From: Polaromonas sp. AET17H-212
GTDB lineage: Bacteria > Pseudomonadota > Gammaproteobacteria > Burkholderiales > Burkholderiaceae_C
Reading direction: 5' to 3'
DNA: 64,000 nt
Assembly: GCF_002379085.1 (NCBI RefSeq)
Contig: NZ_NBZW01000014.1
Span: 52,526 to 116,525 of the forward strand
Shown: one piece after another, positions 18,916 to 26,342 of the stretch
Layout: every line of letters starts with the position of its first letter
Numbering within the stretch: the stretch's first letter is position 1
Notes under the pieces: model-generated
Seen by the model: the letters and a program-made list of their open reading frames with translations, nothing else
What the model was told of the DNA's origin: nothing
Databases searched by the model: none
Program-made: the position numbers and the translations under genes

Positions 18916-19329
18916 TTAAAGGCGGAGGCAGCAGTGACGCACCGCCACCGACAGCGCAGTGGTGCGCGCCAGCAAGGGGGCTTGCAGGGACACACCCGGC
19001 GGCGCCAGGTCCAGCAGACGGGCCAGCGAATAGTCGCTGGTTGCCGCGGCCAGCGAGGCAAGGACAAGAAGCTGGTACTTGTCGGCAGTCTGCAGGTCGG
19101 CCTTGCAGTGGGCCGCGCAGAGGCCGGGCTGCTCGTTGTCCATTGCGAGTTCCATGGACTCGGCGCAGGGCATGGCCGCGTGGGCCGCCAGGGCGGCGGC
19201 CTGGTTCACTCTGGACTCCAGGGTGCCACCTCCCGGGCAGGCATAGGCGGCCACCGCAAGCTGCATGAACAGCACATTCACCAGCGCGAACAGCACGGTG
19301 AACAGGCGCTTGCGGCGGTTCCAGGTCAT
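18916..19329 (-). CDS. Exported Cys-containing small protein, copper-locus associated
   Basis: The product is 137 residues with a signal segment (LFTVLFALVNVLFMQLAVAAYA), followed by Cys residues arranged as AYACPGG, MPCAES and GLCAAHCKADLQ. It ends in VAVRHCCLRL. I recognise this as a recurring small protein beside Burkholderiales copper genes, without a named function. It resembles the 9139 product in overall plan. It precedes the CusCBA genes in the same direction. A periplasmic Cu(I) sink or maturation factor is possible, but this is inference. Confidence 0.72.
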   Translation of the reverse strand: MTWNRRKRLFTVLFALVNVLFMQLAVAAYACPGGGTLESRVNQAAALAAHAAMPCAESMELAMDNEQPGLCAAHCKADLQTADKYQLLVLASLAAATSDYSLARLLDLAPPGVSLQAPLLARTTALSVAVRHCCLRL

Positions 19330-19437
19330 GGGAGGGGGTCAGGTGAAGTCATGATGAACGGCACAGCGGATTTTAAACGTGGAGGACTGCTTTTTGACAA
19401 GGCCGCTCACCGCTGTGACTGATAGGCATCAAACAAC

Positions 19438-19722
19438 TTACTTCGGCTCGAGGGTCAGAACGGTGTACCTGCCGTCGATCTTGTCGGCCGTGAAGCTGAC
19501 CTTGTCGCCGGCCTTGACCTTGTCGAGCAGGGCTTTGTCCTTGACCTGGAACACCATGCTCATGGGCGGCATGTCCAGGTTCTTGATTTCGCCGTGTTTG
19601 AGGGTGATCTTGCCGGCATCCTTGTCGACCTTGCGGACCTCGGCTTCAGAAACAGGCAGGGCGGCCTGCGCGAATGCGGCCGACGTCACGAGGGTGGCGA
19701 TCAGTGTGGTGAAGTATTTCAT
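19438..19722 (-). CDS. CusF-like periplasmic copper-binding protein
   Basis: The 94-residue protein has a signal peptide ending at AFAQA and one small OB-fold domain with the CusF pattern: EVRKVDKDAGKITLKHGEI then NLDMPPMSMVF. The His and the MSM methionines correspond to the Cu(I)/Ag(I) ligands of CusF. The Trp that stacks on the metal in E. coli CusF is replaced here by Met-Pro. It would chaperone periplasmic copper to the CusCBA pump encoded downstream. The related domain fused to CusB keeps the Trp. Confidence 0.9.
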   Translation of the reverse strand: MKYFTTLIATLVTSAAFAQAALPVSEAEVRKVDKDAGKITLKHGEIKNLDMPPMSMVFQVKDKALLDKVKAGDKVSFTADKIDGRYTVLTLEPK

Positions 19723-19742
19723 GTCAATTTCCTTGAATGCGC

Positions 19743-20210
19743 TCAGGCGCGATGATAACTTTGATAAACATGGGTCGCGCCGCTGCGGCTGATGAGCACG
19801 ACGTCATACGGGTCCTTGCGCGTGCCGTACTCGGGGCCATCCATGCCGGGCGAGCCAACCGGCATGCCAGGCACCGACAGGCCGACCGCGGCCGGACGCT
19901 CCTTGAGCAGGCGGTGCACCTCGCGGGCCGGTACATGGCCTTCGATGGCATAGCCGCCGACCAGTGCGGTGTGGCAGGAGCCGAGCTTGTCGGGCACGCC
20001 CAGCCGCTTGCGGGCAGCGGTGTTGCCGCTGTCGTGCACCTTGACATCGAAACCGTTGGCTTCCATGTGGGCCACCCAGTCCTTGCAGCAACCGCAGTTG
20101 GGGTCTTTCCAGACTTCGACCTGCGGCCGGGTCTGTGCCATCAGCGTGGGTGCCAGCAGAGCGGTCCCGGCGAGGCCGGCCATGGCGTGTACAAAAAATC
20201 GTCTTTGCAT
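19743..20210 (-). CDS. DUF411 family exported protein
   Basis: The 155-residue product has an N-terminal RR-containing export signal (RRFFVHAMAGLAGTALLA). The DUF411 signature follows: VWKDPNCGCCKDWVAHM, then LGVPDKLGSCHTALVGGYAIEGHVP, and ending in DPYDVV. The CGCC motif and the downstream Cys-His pair suggest thioredoxin-like or metal-binding chemistry. DUF411 proteins recur in copper and silver operons, but their exact reaction is not established. It lies 20 nt upstream of the CusF-like gene in the same operon. Confidence 0.9.
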   Translation of the reverse strand: MQRRFFVHAMAGLAGTALLAPTLMAQTRPQVEVWKDPNCGCCKDWVAHMEANGFDVKVHDSGNTAARKRLGVPDKLGSCHTALVGGYAIEGHVPAREVHRLLKERPAAVGLSVPGMPVGSPGMDGPEYGTRKDPYDVVLISRSGATHVYQSYHRA

Positions 20211-20269
20211 GAGATGCTCCTTGAGTGGTTGGGTGTCGTCGGGGGCTATCGGGTTAACGCGTTAGCGGG

Positions 20270-20770
20270 TCAGAGGGTTGTCGCGGCGACGCTGATCTTG
20301 CCGACCATGCCCGCCTGGTAGTGGCCGGCAATCAGGCAGGCAAAGTCGAACTCGCCGGCACGGTTGAAGGTCCAGATGATGTCGCCGCGCTTGCCCGCGG
20401 CGACGTGGGCCATGTAAGGTTCGTCGTGCTGCATGGTGGGGAACTTCAGCATCAGGGCGGCATGTTCTTCGAGTTCCTTTTTAGTGCCAATCACCAGTTC
20501 GTGCAACAGCTTGCCTTTATTGCGGATGACAAAACGCACGGTCTCGCCCTGCTTGAAGTCCAGCTTGTCGGGTGTGAAACGCATCTTGTCGTCCATGGTC
20601 AGGGTCACGGTGCGCGTGACCGATTTGGCATCGCCGGCGATGCCCCATTCCTTTTGCTCCTTGGCAACCACGGCGGCCTTGCCGGTTTTCGGACCATCTC
20701 CATGGGCAATGCTTTGGGTGGTGGCGCCTGCGAGCAGCAGTGCGGCAAGGAGTAAGTGAAGTTGTTTCAT
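20270..20770 (-). CDS. Cupredoxin-domain protein (type 1 copper)
   Basis: A signal peptide (LLLAALLLAGATTQSIA) is followed by a 166-residue precursor whose C-terminal half is a plastocyanin/azurin-like fold. The type 1 copper ligands can be read: His in KLLHELVIG, then Cys, His and Met in FACLIAGHYQAGM. The loop between them is rich in His and Met (MQHDEPYMAHVAAG). Such proteins sit next to multicopper oxidases in copper-resistance loci and either buffer copper or pass electrons to the oxidase. It is 18 nt downstream of the multicopper oxidase gene. Confidence 0.9.
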   Translation of the reverse strand: MKQLHLLLAALLLAGATTQSIAHGDGPKTGKAAVVAKEQKEWGIAGDAKSVTRTVTLTMDDKMRFTPDKLDFKQGETVRFVIRNKGKLLHELVIGTKKELEEHAALMLKFPTMQHDEPYMAHVAAGKRGDIIWTFNRAGEFDFACLIAGHYQAGMVGKISVAATTL

Positions 20771-20788
20771 GAGACTGTCTCTTTCAAA

Positions 20789-22207
20789 TCAATGGCCGGC
20801 ATGGCCGGAGGGTTTGCGGATCTGCACTTCGGTCACCGGTCCGGGTGAGGCCGCCGGCATCGCCTTGCTGCCGACACGCGGCCGGGCCGGGGCCGGCAGC
20901 GCGCCGGTCCATTCATAGGCGACTTCGCCGGCCGGGTGCTTGTACCAGCCCGGGTCCTTGTAGTCGCCGGGCTTCTGGTTCCTGCGCACCTTGAGCATGC
21001 TGAACATGCCGCCCATTTCGACCGGGCCGAACGGGCCGGTGCCGGTCATCATCGGGGCGGTGTTTTCGGGGATCTCCATCTCCATTTCGCCCATGTCGGC
21101 CATGCCGCGTTCACCCATGACCATGTAGTCGGGCACGGCCTTCTGCAGTTTCTTGATCAGGCCGCGGTGGTCCACGCCGATCATCGTCGGCACGTCGTGG
21201 CCCATGGCATTCATGGTGTGGTGGCTCTTGTGGCAATGAAAGGCCCAGTCGCCTTCCTCATCGGCCAGAAACTCGATCTGCCGCATCTGGCCTACCGCCA
21301 CGTCGGTGGTCACCTCGTACCAGCGCGTGGATTTGGGGGTGGGGCCGCCGTCGGTGCCGGTCACCAAAAACTCGTGGCCGTGCAGGTGGATGGGGTGGTT
21401 GGTCATGGTCAGGTTGCCCATGCGTATGCGCACCTTGTCGCCCTTGCGCACGTTGAGGGTGTCAATGCCCGGAAAGACCCGGCTGTTCCACGACCACAGA
21501 TTGAAGTCCGTCATCGTCATGATTTTTGGGGTCATGCTGCCGGGGTCGATGTCGTAGGCGTTGAGCAGGAACACGAAGTCGCGGTCCACCTCGTCGATCA
21601 GCGGGTGTTTTGCCTTGGGGTGGGTGATCCAGAAGCCCATCATGCCCATGGCCATCTGCGTCATCTCGTCGGCGTGCGGGTGGTACATGAAGGTGCCGGG
21701 GCGCCGCGCGACAAACTCGTAGACAAAGGTCTTGCCGACCGGGATGGCCGGCTGCGTCAGGCCCGACACACCGTCCATGCCGTTGGGCAGGCGCTGGCCG
21801 TGCCAATGCACGCTGGTGTGTTCGGGCAGCTTGTTGGTGACAAAAATGCGCACCCGGTCGCCTTCCACCACCTCGATGGTCGGGCCGGGGCTTTGCCCGT
21901 TGTAGCCCCACATGTTGGCCTTGAAGCCGGGCGCCATCTCGCGCACCACGGGCTCGGCCACCAGGTGAAACTCCTTGACGCCGCTGTTCATGCGCCAGGG
22001 CAGGGTCCAGCCGTTGAGCGTGACCACCGGGTTGTAGGGCCGGCCCGTGCTGGGCACCAGCGGCGGCATGGTGTCGGGTTTGTCCTGCAGCACCGGCTCG
22101 GGCAGGGCGGCCATGGCGACGCGGCTGACGGCGCTGGCGGCCACCGCGGTGGCTGTGGCAGCGGCGGCACCGGCAAAAAATCGTCTGCGTTCGTTGTTGA
22201 TGCTCAT
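20789..22207 (-). CDS. Multicopper oxidase (CopA/CueO-like), Tat-exported
   Basis: The 472-residue enzyme begins with a twin-arginine leader (NNERRRFFAGAAAA). The trinuclear and type 1 copper ligands are present in order: HWHGQ, YHPHADE, HPIHLHGHEF and FHCHKSHHTMNAMGH. It probably oxidises periplasmic Cu(I) to the less toxic Cu(II). It is shorter than the classical PcoA/CopA of about 600 residues and lacks long Met repeats, having only a modest Met cluster near residues 375-415 (MGEMEMEI, MGGMFSM). It lies between the TolC-type gene and the cupredoxin gene of the same operon. Confidence 0.93.
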   Translation of the reverse strand: MSINNERRRFFAGAAAATATAVAASAVSRVAMAALPEPVLQDKPDTMPPLVPSTGRPYNPVVTLNGWTLPWRMNSGVKEFHLVAEPVVREMAPGFKANMWGYNGQSPGPTIEVVEGDRVRIFVTNKLPEHTSVHWHGQRLPNGMDGVSGLTQPAIPVGKTFVYEFVARRPGTFMYHPHADEMTQMAMGMMGFWITHPKAKHPLIDEVDRDFVFLLNAYDIDPGSMTPKIMTMTDFNLWSWNSRVFPGIDTLNVRKGDKVRIRMGNLTMTNHPIHLHGHEFLVTGTDGGPTPKSTRWYEVTTDVAVGQMRQIEFLADEEGDWAFHCHKSHHTMNAMGHDVPTMIGVDHRGLIKKLQKAVPDYMVMGERGMADMGEMEMEIPENTAPMMTGTGPFGPVEMGGMFSMLKVRRNQKPGDYKDPGWYKHPAGEVAYEWTGALPAPARPRVGSKAMPAASPGPVTEVQIRKPSGHAGH

Positions 22208-22208
22208 G

Positions 22209-23627
22209 TCAATGTCCTTTGGCGTCGCTGCCGCTGGCAGCAGTGCCGGCGGCCAGGGGCGCCATGCCGGCGGAGGTCCCTGTCAGTGTGGTTTGCAGGT
22301 CGGTATCGGCCAGCCAGAAGTCGCGCTGCGCTTCAATGCTGGCATTGACCGCAGCGATGGAGGTGCGGGTGTCGGTCAGCAGCTCGAACACGCCCGAGAG
22401 CATGCCGTTGTAGCGCAGCAGCAGCTCGTTGTTGATGAACTTGCGCAGCGGCACGACCTCGTCGCGGTAGTGCAGCGCCAGGTCATGGGCGGTGCGCCAG
22501 GCGTGGTAACTTTCGCGCGCCTCGGAGCGGGCCTGGACGGCCGTTTCGCGCACACGCGCCACCGACTGCATGTACTGGCCCTGCGCGCGCGCGTTGCTGG
22601 CACCGCCCCAGTCGAAAATCGGCAGCGGCAGTTCCAGCTCCCAACCGCGCTTGATCTCCTTGTCACCCGTTGCATTGTCAAACGTGGTGTTGCGGGAATA
22701 CTTCGCATCGAGGGCATTGATGAAGCCGGTGGTACGGGTCAGGCCCATCGAGTCGGCGACGTAGCCTGCCTGCGCCATGCTGGCGCGCACGTCCAGGCGG
22801 TCGCGCAGGGCCCGGGCCTCGATGTCCGGCATCTCCGCCACGGTTTTGGGCAGGTCGGGCAGGCGCTCGCTGAGCGTGAACTGCGTCTGTGCGCCCCACA
22901 GGCCCATCAGGCGTATGAGTTTTTCGCGCGCGGCATAGGCCGTGTTCTGGCTGCGCGCCAGCTGCGCGCCGGCATCGGCGACAAAGGCCTGCTCGCGCGC
23001 CTGGTTCAGCTTGCTCCAGTTGCCCACGCGTGCCAGGCGCCGCGCCAGCTCGCCGCTGGCTTCGGCTGCCTCCTTGGCGTCTTTCATGTAGCTGGCGGTC
23101 TGCTGGGCGGCGACGGCGTGGATCCAGGCCTTGCGCGTGTCGGCGGCGAGCTTGACGACTTCCTGCGCGGCCTGCAGCTTGGCCACCTCATGCTGCTGGC
23201 TCTGGTATCTGGCACGCCAGGGCAGGGTGATCAGGCCAATGACATTGAAGCCAATGCCGCGCTCGATTTCCACCTTGCTGCCTTCGACAAAGCGGCCAAT
23301 CGAGAAATGCGGGTTCGGCAGCGTGCCGGCGCGCACGCGCTCGGCATCGCTGATGCCCAGCGTGGCCATCGACGCGTGGATGCCGGGGTTGTTCAGCAGC
23401 GCAATACGCACGGCCGACTCGGCGCTCAGGGGCCCGGCCAGCAGCCGTGCCACCGCTTCGCGGGTTTCCGCGCTGTCGCCGCGCCCGACGGAGGCGTTGA
23501 TGCCCGCAGTTTTGCCGGCGGTCAGGGCGTTGATGTCGGCCTGGTTGCCGTCGGGCGAGAGGCTGGCACAACCGCCGAGCAGCGTCACGACCAGCAGGGC
23601 TGTGGCGGAGGGTTGGAATGTAAACAT
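22209..23627 (-). CDS. TolC family outer-membrane efflux lipoprotein
   Basis: I choose the ATG at 23627; a longer frame from 24011 overlaps other coding sequence. The 472-residue precursor has a lipobox (VVTLLGGC), then a TolC-like pair of efflux domains with long helices and the segment RGIGFNVIGLITLPW. It lies directly upstream of the multicopper oxidase, where other loci carry copB; it may take the place of CopB or serve as a second outer-membrane channel for the copper system. Confidence 0.88.
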   Translation of the reverse strand: MFTFQPSATALLVVTLLGGCASLSPDGNQADINALTAGKTAGINASVGRGDSAETREAVARLLAGPLSAESAVRIALLNNPGIHASMATLGISDAERVRAGTLPNPHFSIGRFVEGSKVEIERGIGFNVIGLITLPWRARYQSQQHEVAKLQAAQEVVKLAADTRKAWIHAVAAQQTASYMKDAKEAAEASGELARRLARVGNWSKLNQAREQAFVADAGAQLARSQNTAYAAREKLIRLMGLWGAQTQFTLSERLPDLPKTVAEMPDIEARALRDRLDVRASMAQAGYVADSMGLTRTTGFINALDAKYSRNTTFDNATGDKEIKRGWELELPLPIFDWGGASNARAQGQYMQSVARVRETAVQARSEARESYHAWRTAHDLALHYRDEVVPLRKFINNELLLRYNGMLSGVFELLTDTRTSIAAVNASIEAQRDFWLADTDLQTTLTGTSAGMAPLAAGTAASGSDAKGH

Positions 23628-23635
23628 GGTTGGGC

Positions 23636-23956
23636 TCAACGTTGGTGCGACGAAGGGGCTGCAGGTTTGGCAGCCTCCGCCGGGGTTGCCGGGGTTGCCG
23701 GGTTCGCCGGTGGCGTTTGCTGCTCCCACTTGAGGATGTCGACATGGCCGCGCGTGAAGCGGCCAACCTCGGCGTTGGCCTTCTTCCAGTTCTCGCGCCC
23801 GGCTTCCACGCCGGTGGGCAGGTCGGCAAACACGGAGCGATACGGTACCGCCGGCACGGGCGCCGCGGGGTCGCCGGGCTGCAAGGCCGGTGCGCCCTGT
23901 GCATGGGCGCTGCCCAGCGGCAGGAGCAGCATGCAAAAAAGGATACGGAAGGTCAC
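23636..23956 (-). CDS. Small exported protein of the copper operon
   Basis: Starting at a GTG (23956) with AGGAG well placed, this encodes 106 residues. A signal peptide (ILFCMLLLPLGSAHAQG) is followed by a motif-like stretch with YRSVFADLPTG, ENWKKANAEVGRF and HVDILKWEQ, then a Pro/Ala-rich tail. It ends 9 nt before the TolC-type gene. I know of no function; proteins of this plan recur upstream of TolC and multicopper oxidase genes. It has no Cys and only two His, so metal binding is not obvious. Confidence 0.65.
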   Translation of the reverse strand: MTFRILFCMLLLPLGSAHAQGAPALQPGDPAAPVPAVPYRSVFADLPTGVEAGRENWKKANAEVGRFTRGHVDILKWEQQTPPANPATPATPAEAAKPAAPSSHQR

Positions 23957-24068
23957 AAAAATCTCCTGACGGACAAGCGGGGCGATCGTAAAAATCGCGC
24001 GAATCCGGCAAAAAGGGCAGGCTGCCCCGTGCCGGATGGCAAGTACAGACCCACTACGGGCCTGGAAA

Positions 24069-24518
24069 TCAGGAAATGGGTGGTTTTTGGCCCAGCGTCG
24101 CGATGACACTGGCAAAGCGGGCGGCCGGCGAATGCGGCAGGACAGGTGAAATGGTGAGGGAAGCGGTGCTGGCGGTCACCGGCGACAGCGCGACCGTGTG
24201 GCAGGTCTGGCAGGCGGAACAGGATTCGCAGTGCCCGGCGGCTTCCGGGGCCAGGGGGTCGGAAGTCTGGCCAGAGGCGTGTCCTGCGCAGTCCGGAGGA
24301 ACCGCCGCCGAATGCAGCATGGGTGCGACCGGCTCGCTGGCCATTTCATGGTCAAAATGAGCGCCAGCCCCTGATTCATGGATGTGAGTAGCTATGAATT
24401 CTGTAGCAGGTGCCGCCTGTTGCAGATGGCCGGCGGCCATGCCGGTGGCCATGGCATCGCCCACCCAGCCGCGCAGGAGCAGCAGGAAGATCATGGCGAT
24501 GAACAGGGGTCGGCGCAT
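24069..24518 (-). CDS. Exported Cys/His small protein at the head of the copper array
   Basis: The 149-residue protein has a hydrophobic N-terminus (FIAMIFLLLLRGWVGDAMA), a His-containing middle (ATHIHESGAGAHFDHE) and a Cys cluster GHCESCSACQTCHT that could bind soft metals. No named domain is recognised. It is the first gene of the minus-strand copper series, 112 nt before the next gene. Part of its middle is encoded by a copy of the interspersed repeat (24354-24406), so that stretch may be acquired sequence. A start at 24494 (MIFLLLLRG) is also possible. Confidence 0.65.
   Translation of the reverse strand: MRRPLFIAMIFLLLLRGWVGDAMATGMAAGHLQQAAPATEFIATHIHESGAGAHFDHEMASEPVAPMLHSAAVPPDCAGHASGQTSDPLAPEAAGHCESCSACQTCHTVALSPVTASTASLTISPVLPHSPAARFASVIATLGQKPPIS
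24354..24406 (+). repeat. Interspersed repeat copy R2, inside a coding region
   Basis: This copy ends in GTAGCTATGAATTCTGTAGC and is moderately diverged from the other copies. On the minus strand it encodes part of the His-containing middle of the 149-residue exported protein. Confidence 0.4.
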
Positions 24519-24524
24519 AGGTAG

Positions 24525-24552
24525 ATGATACGTTGGAGTTGTGAAAGTTCAA
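24525..24552 (-). promoter_or_regulatory. Candidate sigma-70 promoter of the copper array
   Basis: On the minus strand TTGAAC (24552-24547) and TATCAT (24530-24525) are separated by 16 nt. Transcription would start about at the ATG of the 24518 gene, giving a leaderless or very short leader, or meaning that the true start is the later ATG at 24494. No CopR- or CueR-type dyad is visible beside it. The 157-nt gap to the CDF gene holds nothing else clear. Confidence 0.35.
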
Positions 24553-24675
24553 AAGAAGGGTTTCCGGGAGGCCGCTGCGGCCAGCCGGATCAGGTCGCCC
24601 AAACGCGCATCAACCGGCATGGGCGCCAACGCGCTGACCGTGGCGCGGCCGCCGGTGGACGGGGCGTGACGCTGT

Positions 24676-25320
24676 TCATGCCGGCTTCTGCAACAAGCGG
24701 CCGGCCCGCAACTCGCGCCGCGCCTGCTGCATCACCGACCAGCCGCCCCAGATCGCCAGGCTGGCCATGACCGCGGCGACGGCCAGGTCGGGCCAGGCGC
24801 TCTTGGTCCCGAACACGCCCAGCGCGGCCAGCATCACGGCCAGGTTGCCGATGGCGTCGTTGCGCGAGCACAGCCAGACGCTGCGCATGTTGGCGTCGCC
24901 TTCCCGGTACGCATACAACAGGGCGGCGACCGACACGTTGGCGATCAGGGCGAGCAGGCCGATCGCGCCCATGGTCAGGGCCTCGGGCGTACCACCCTGG
25001 CTGGCCACCCACCCCGCCCGTGCCAGCACAAACACGCCGAAGGCCAGCATGCTGGAGGCCTTCAACAGCGCCGCACGGGCACGCCAGACCAGGCCCAGGG
25101 ACAACACCGCCAGGCTCACGCCGTAGTTGGCGGCATCGCCGAAGAAGTCGATCGCATCGGCCAGCAGCGAGACCGAGCCGGAGCGGAAGCCCGCCGCAAT
25201 TTCCAGCGCAAACATGGCGAAGTTGATGACCAGTGCGATCCAGAGGATTTTCCGGTAGCGCGGGCTGTTGGCCTCGGCGGCGGTGGTGTCGTGGTTGTGA
25301 TCGCAGCAGTGGGCAGACAT
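24676..25320 (-). CDS. CDF family cation exporter with a Cys at the site-A histidine
   Basis: The start at 25320 (MSAHCCDHNHD) gives 214 residues with a His/Cys-rich N-terminus, six hydrophobic segments and no long cytoplasmic C-terminal domain. The metal site in helix 2 reads DFFGD, matching the Asp pair of YiiP. Helix 5 reads CSRND where YiiP has HxxxD, so Cys replaces His. Such a D-D-C-D site would favour soft metals such as Cd, Pb or Hg. It is divergent from a Cd/Pb-type MerR gene and shares an operator-promoter with it. I am confident of the family, and the metal is inferred. Confidence 0.85.
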   Translation of the reverse strand: MSAHCCDHNHDTTAAEANSPRYRKILWIALVINFAMFALEIAAGFRSGSVSLLADAIDFFGDAANYGVSLAVLSLGLVWRARAALLKASSMLAFGVFVLARAGWVASQGGTPEALTMGAIGLLALIANVSVAALLYAYREGDANMRSVWLCSRNDAIGNLAVMLAALGVFGTKSAWPDLAVAAVMASLAIWGGWSVMQQARRELRAGRLLQKPA

Positions 25321-25356
25321 TGAGGGATTCTCCAGAAACATCGGGTTGATGGCATG

Positions 25357-25387
25357 ATTGGAAACCCTCAAGTCACTTCAAGGTCAA
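25357..25387 (-). promoter_or_regulatory. MerR-type operator/promoter of the CDF gene
   Basis: Read on the minus strand, a -35 TTGACC (25387-25382) and a -10 TCCAAT (25362-25357) are 19 bp apart, the over-long spacing typical of MerR-activated promoters. Within the spacer lies the dyad ACCTTGAAGT-G-ACTTGAGGGT (25384-25364), with 8 of 10 positions matching between arms. This is the expected binding site for the adjacent MerR protein, which would untwist the DNA when metal is bound. The site also covers the start region of the merR gene, allowing autoregulation. Confidence 0.8.
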
Positions 25388-25390
25388 GCG

Positions 25391-25864
25391 ATGCCTGTGT
25401 CAAGTCCCTCTGCCACCGCGGGTTACCAGATCGGTGAAGCCGCGCGGCAAAGCGGCGTCAGCCCCGCGAACATCCGCTTTTATGAGAAGGAAAGCCTGCT
25501 CAGCCCGCACGGACGGGGCGACAACAGCTATCGTTTGTATAGCGAAGGCGACGTGCACCAGCTGCGGTTTATCCGCCTGTGCCGGGCCATGGACATGTCG
25601 CTGGCCGAGGTGCGCGCGCTGCTGGGGCTGGACCTGAACAACAAGACCGATTGCGCGGCGGCCCGCGACGCGCTGGACGGGCACCTGGGCCATGTGCGCG
25701 CGCGCTTGGCGGAGCTGAAGGCGCTGGAGAAGGACCTCAAGGCCTTGCGCAGCCGCTGCGACGGAACTGACGCCCATTGCCACATCATCGAGGCGCTGCA
25801 CGAGCTGGCCGATGCGCAGGCCGCGGGCCCGGCGGCCCCGGCACCGAAAAAACGCCACGTTTAG
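25391..25864 (+). CDS. MerR family Cd(II)/Pb(II)-responsive regulator (CadR/PbrR-like)
   Basis: The protein has an N-terminal winged helix (YQIGEAARQSGVSPANIRFYEKE), a long dimerisation helix, and the metal-site cysteines of the Cd/Pb group: one in TDCAAAR and two near the C-terminus (SRCDGTDAHCHII). I use the ATG at 25391 (157 aa), because a TTG-initiated longer frame from 25358 would run through the operator. It is divergent from the CDF gene it most likely controls. The last 70 bp of the gene recur at 32992-33061. Confidence 0.9.
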   Translation: MPVSSPSATAGYQIGEAARQSGVSPANIRFYEKESLLSPHGRGDNSYRLYSEGDVHQLRFIRLCRAMDMSLAEVRALLGLDLNNKTDCAAARDALDGHLGHVRARLAELKALEKDLKALRSRCDGTDAHCHIIEALHELADAQAAGPAAPAPKKRHV

Positions 25865-25867
25865 CGG
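25798..25867 (+). repeat. Direct repeat, copy 1: 3' end of merR
   Basis: These 70 bp cover the last 22 codons and the stop of merR plus a few bases. They are identical to 32992-33061 except for one T-to-C change at 25861/33055. The two copies bound the Czc-type efflux module. No comparable long repeat was seen elsewhere in the window. Confidence 0.9.
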
Positions 25868-25916
25868 CGATGGGTGCGGGTAGGCCCCGCGATAGCGGCC
25901 TGCGAACGCTCGGTGC

Positions 25917-26300
25917 CTACTTCACTTCAAATCTTGCCGTGGCAGGTGGCTTGCCAGCCAGCATCAACACCGCAATGCCTTTGGTCCCTTTACCTACTTT
26001 GAAGTTGCCTTTGGCTTCAAGCTTGTCACCGGCGGGGACCAGTTCCACCTCGGATTTTTCGGTGCCATTCAGCAGGGTAACTCTGGCCTTGGCGCCGTCG
26101 GGCTTCACGGCTTTGCCGTGGTCGCTGAGGTAAATCTGGATGGCATCGGGCTTGGCGACGATCTCCAGTTCAGCCGCTTTGGTTTCGACCACCATGCCGC
26201 CAAATTTGGGCGTATGGGCGTGGCCGCCCGCAGCCATCGCAGTCCAACTGGACAGCGCGAGGCAGGCGGTAAGGGCGAGGCTAAGGGATGTGCGTTTCAT
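25917..26300 (-). CDS. Small periplasmic protein of the Czc-type module
   Basis: The 127-residue product has a signal peptide (LTACLALSSWTAMAAG), then HAHTPKFGGMVVETKAAELEIVAKP and a beta-rich remainder. Proteins of this plan recur directly downstream of CzcA-type pumps, and the HAHTPKFGG motif resembles metal-sensing or metal-chaperone segments, but I know no established role. It is 42 nt downstream of the pump gene in the same direction, so it is likely co-transcribed. Confidence 0.75.
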   Translation of the reverse strand: MKRTSLSLALTACLALSSWTAMAAGGHAHTPKFGGMVVETKAAELEIVAKPDAIQIYLSDHGKAVKPDGAKARVTLLNGTEKSEVELVPAGDKLEAKGNFKVGKGTKGIAVLMLAGKPPATARFEVK

Positions 26301-26342
26301 GAAATGGCTTTCAGGTTGAGGTTTAACAAAGTTGTGGGGAAA

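Noticed and set aside
23628..24011. Long N-terminal extension of the TolC lipoprotein gene
   Set aside because: It overlaps the 106-residue small protein gene, while a lipobox leader begins at 23627.
25358..25390. TTG start for the MerR gene
   Set aside because: The codons would cover the operator dyad, and the MerR fold begins just after the ATG at 25391.
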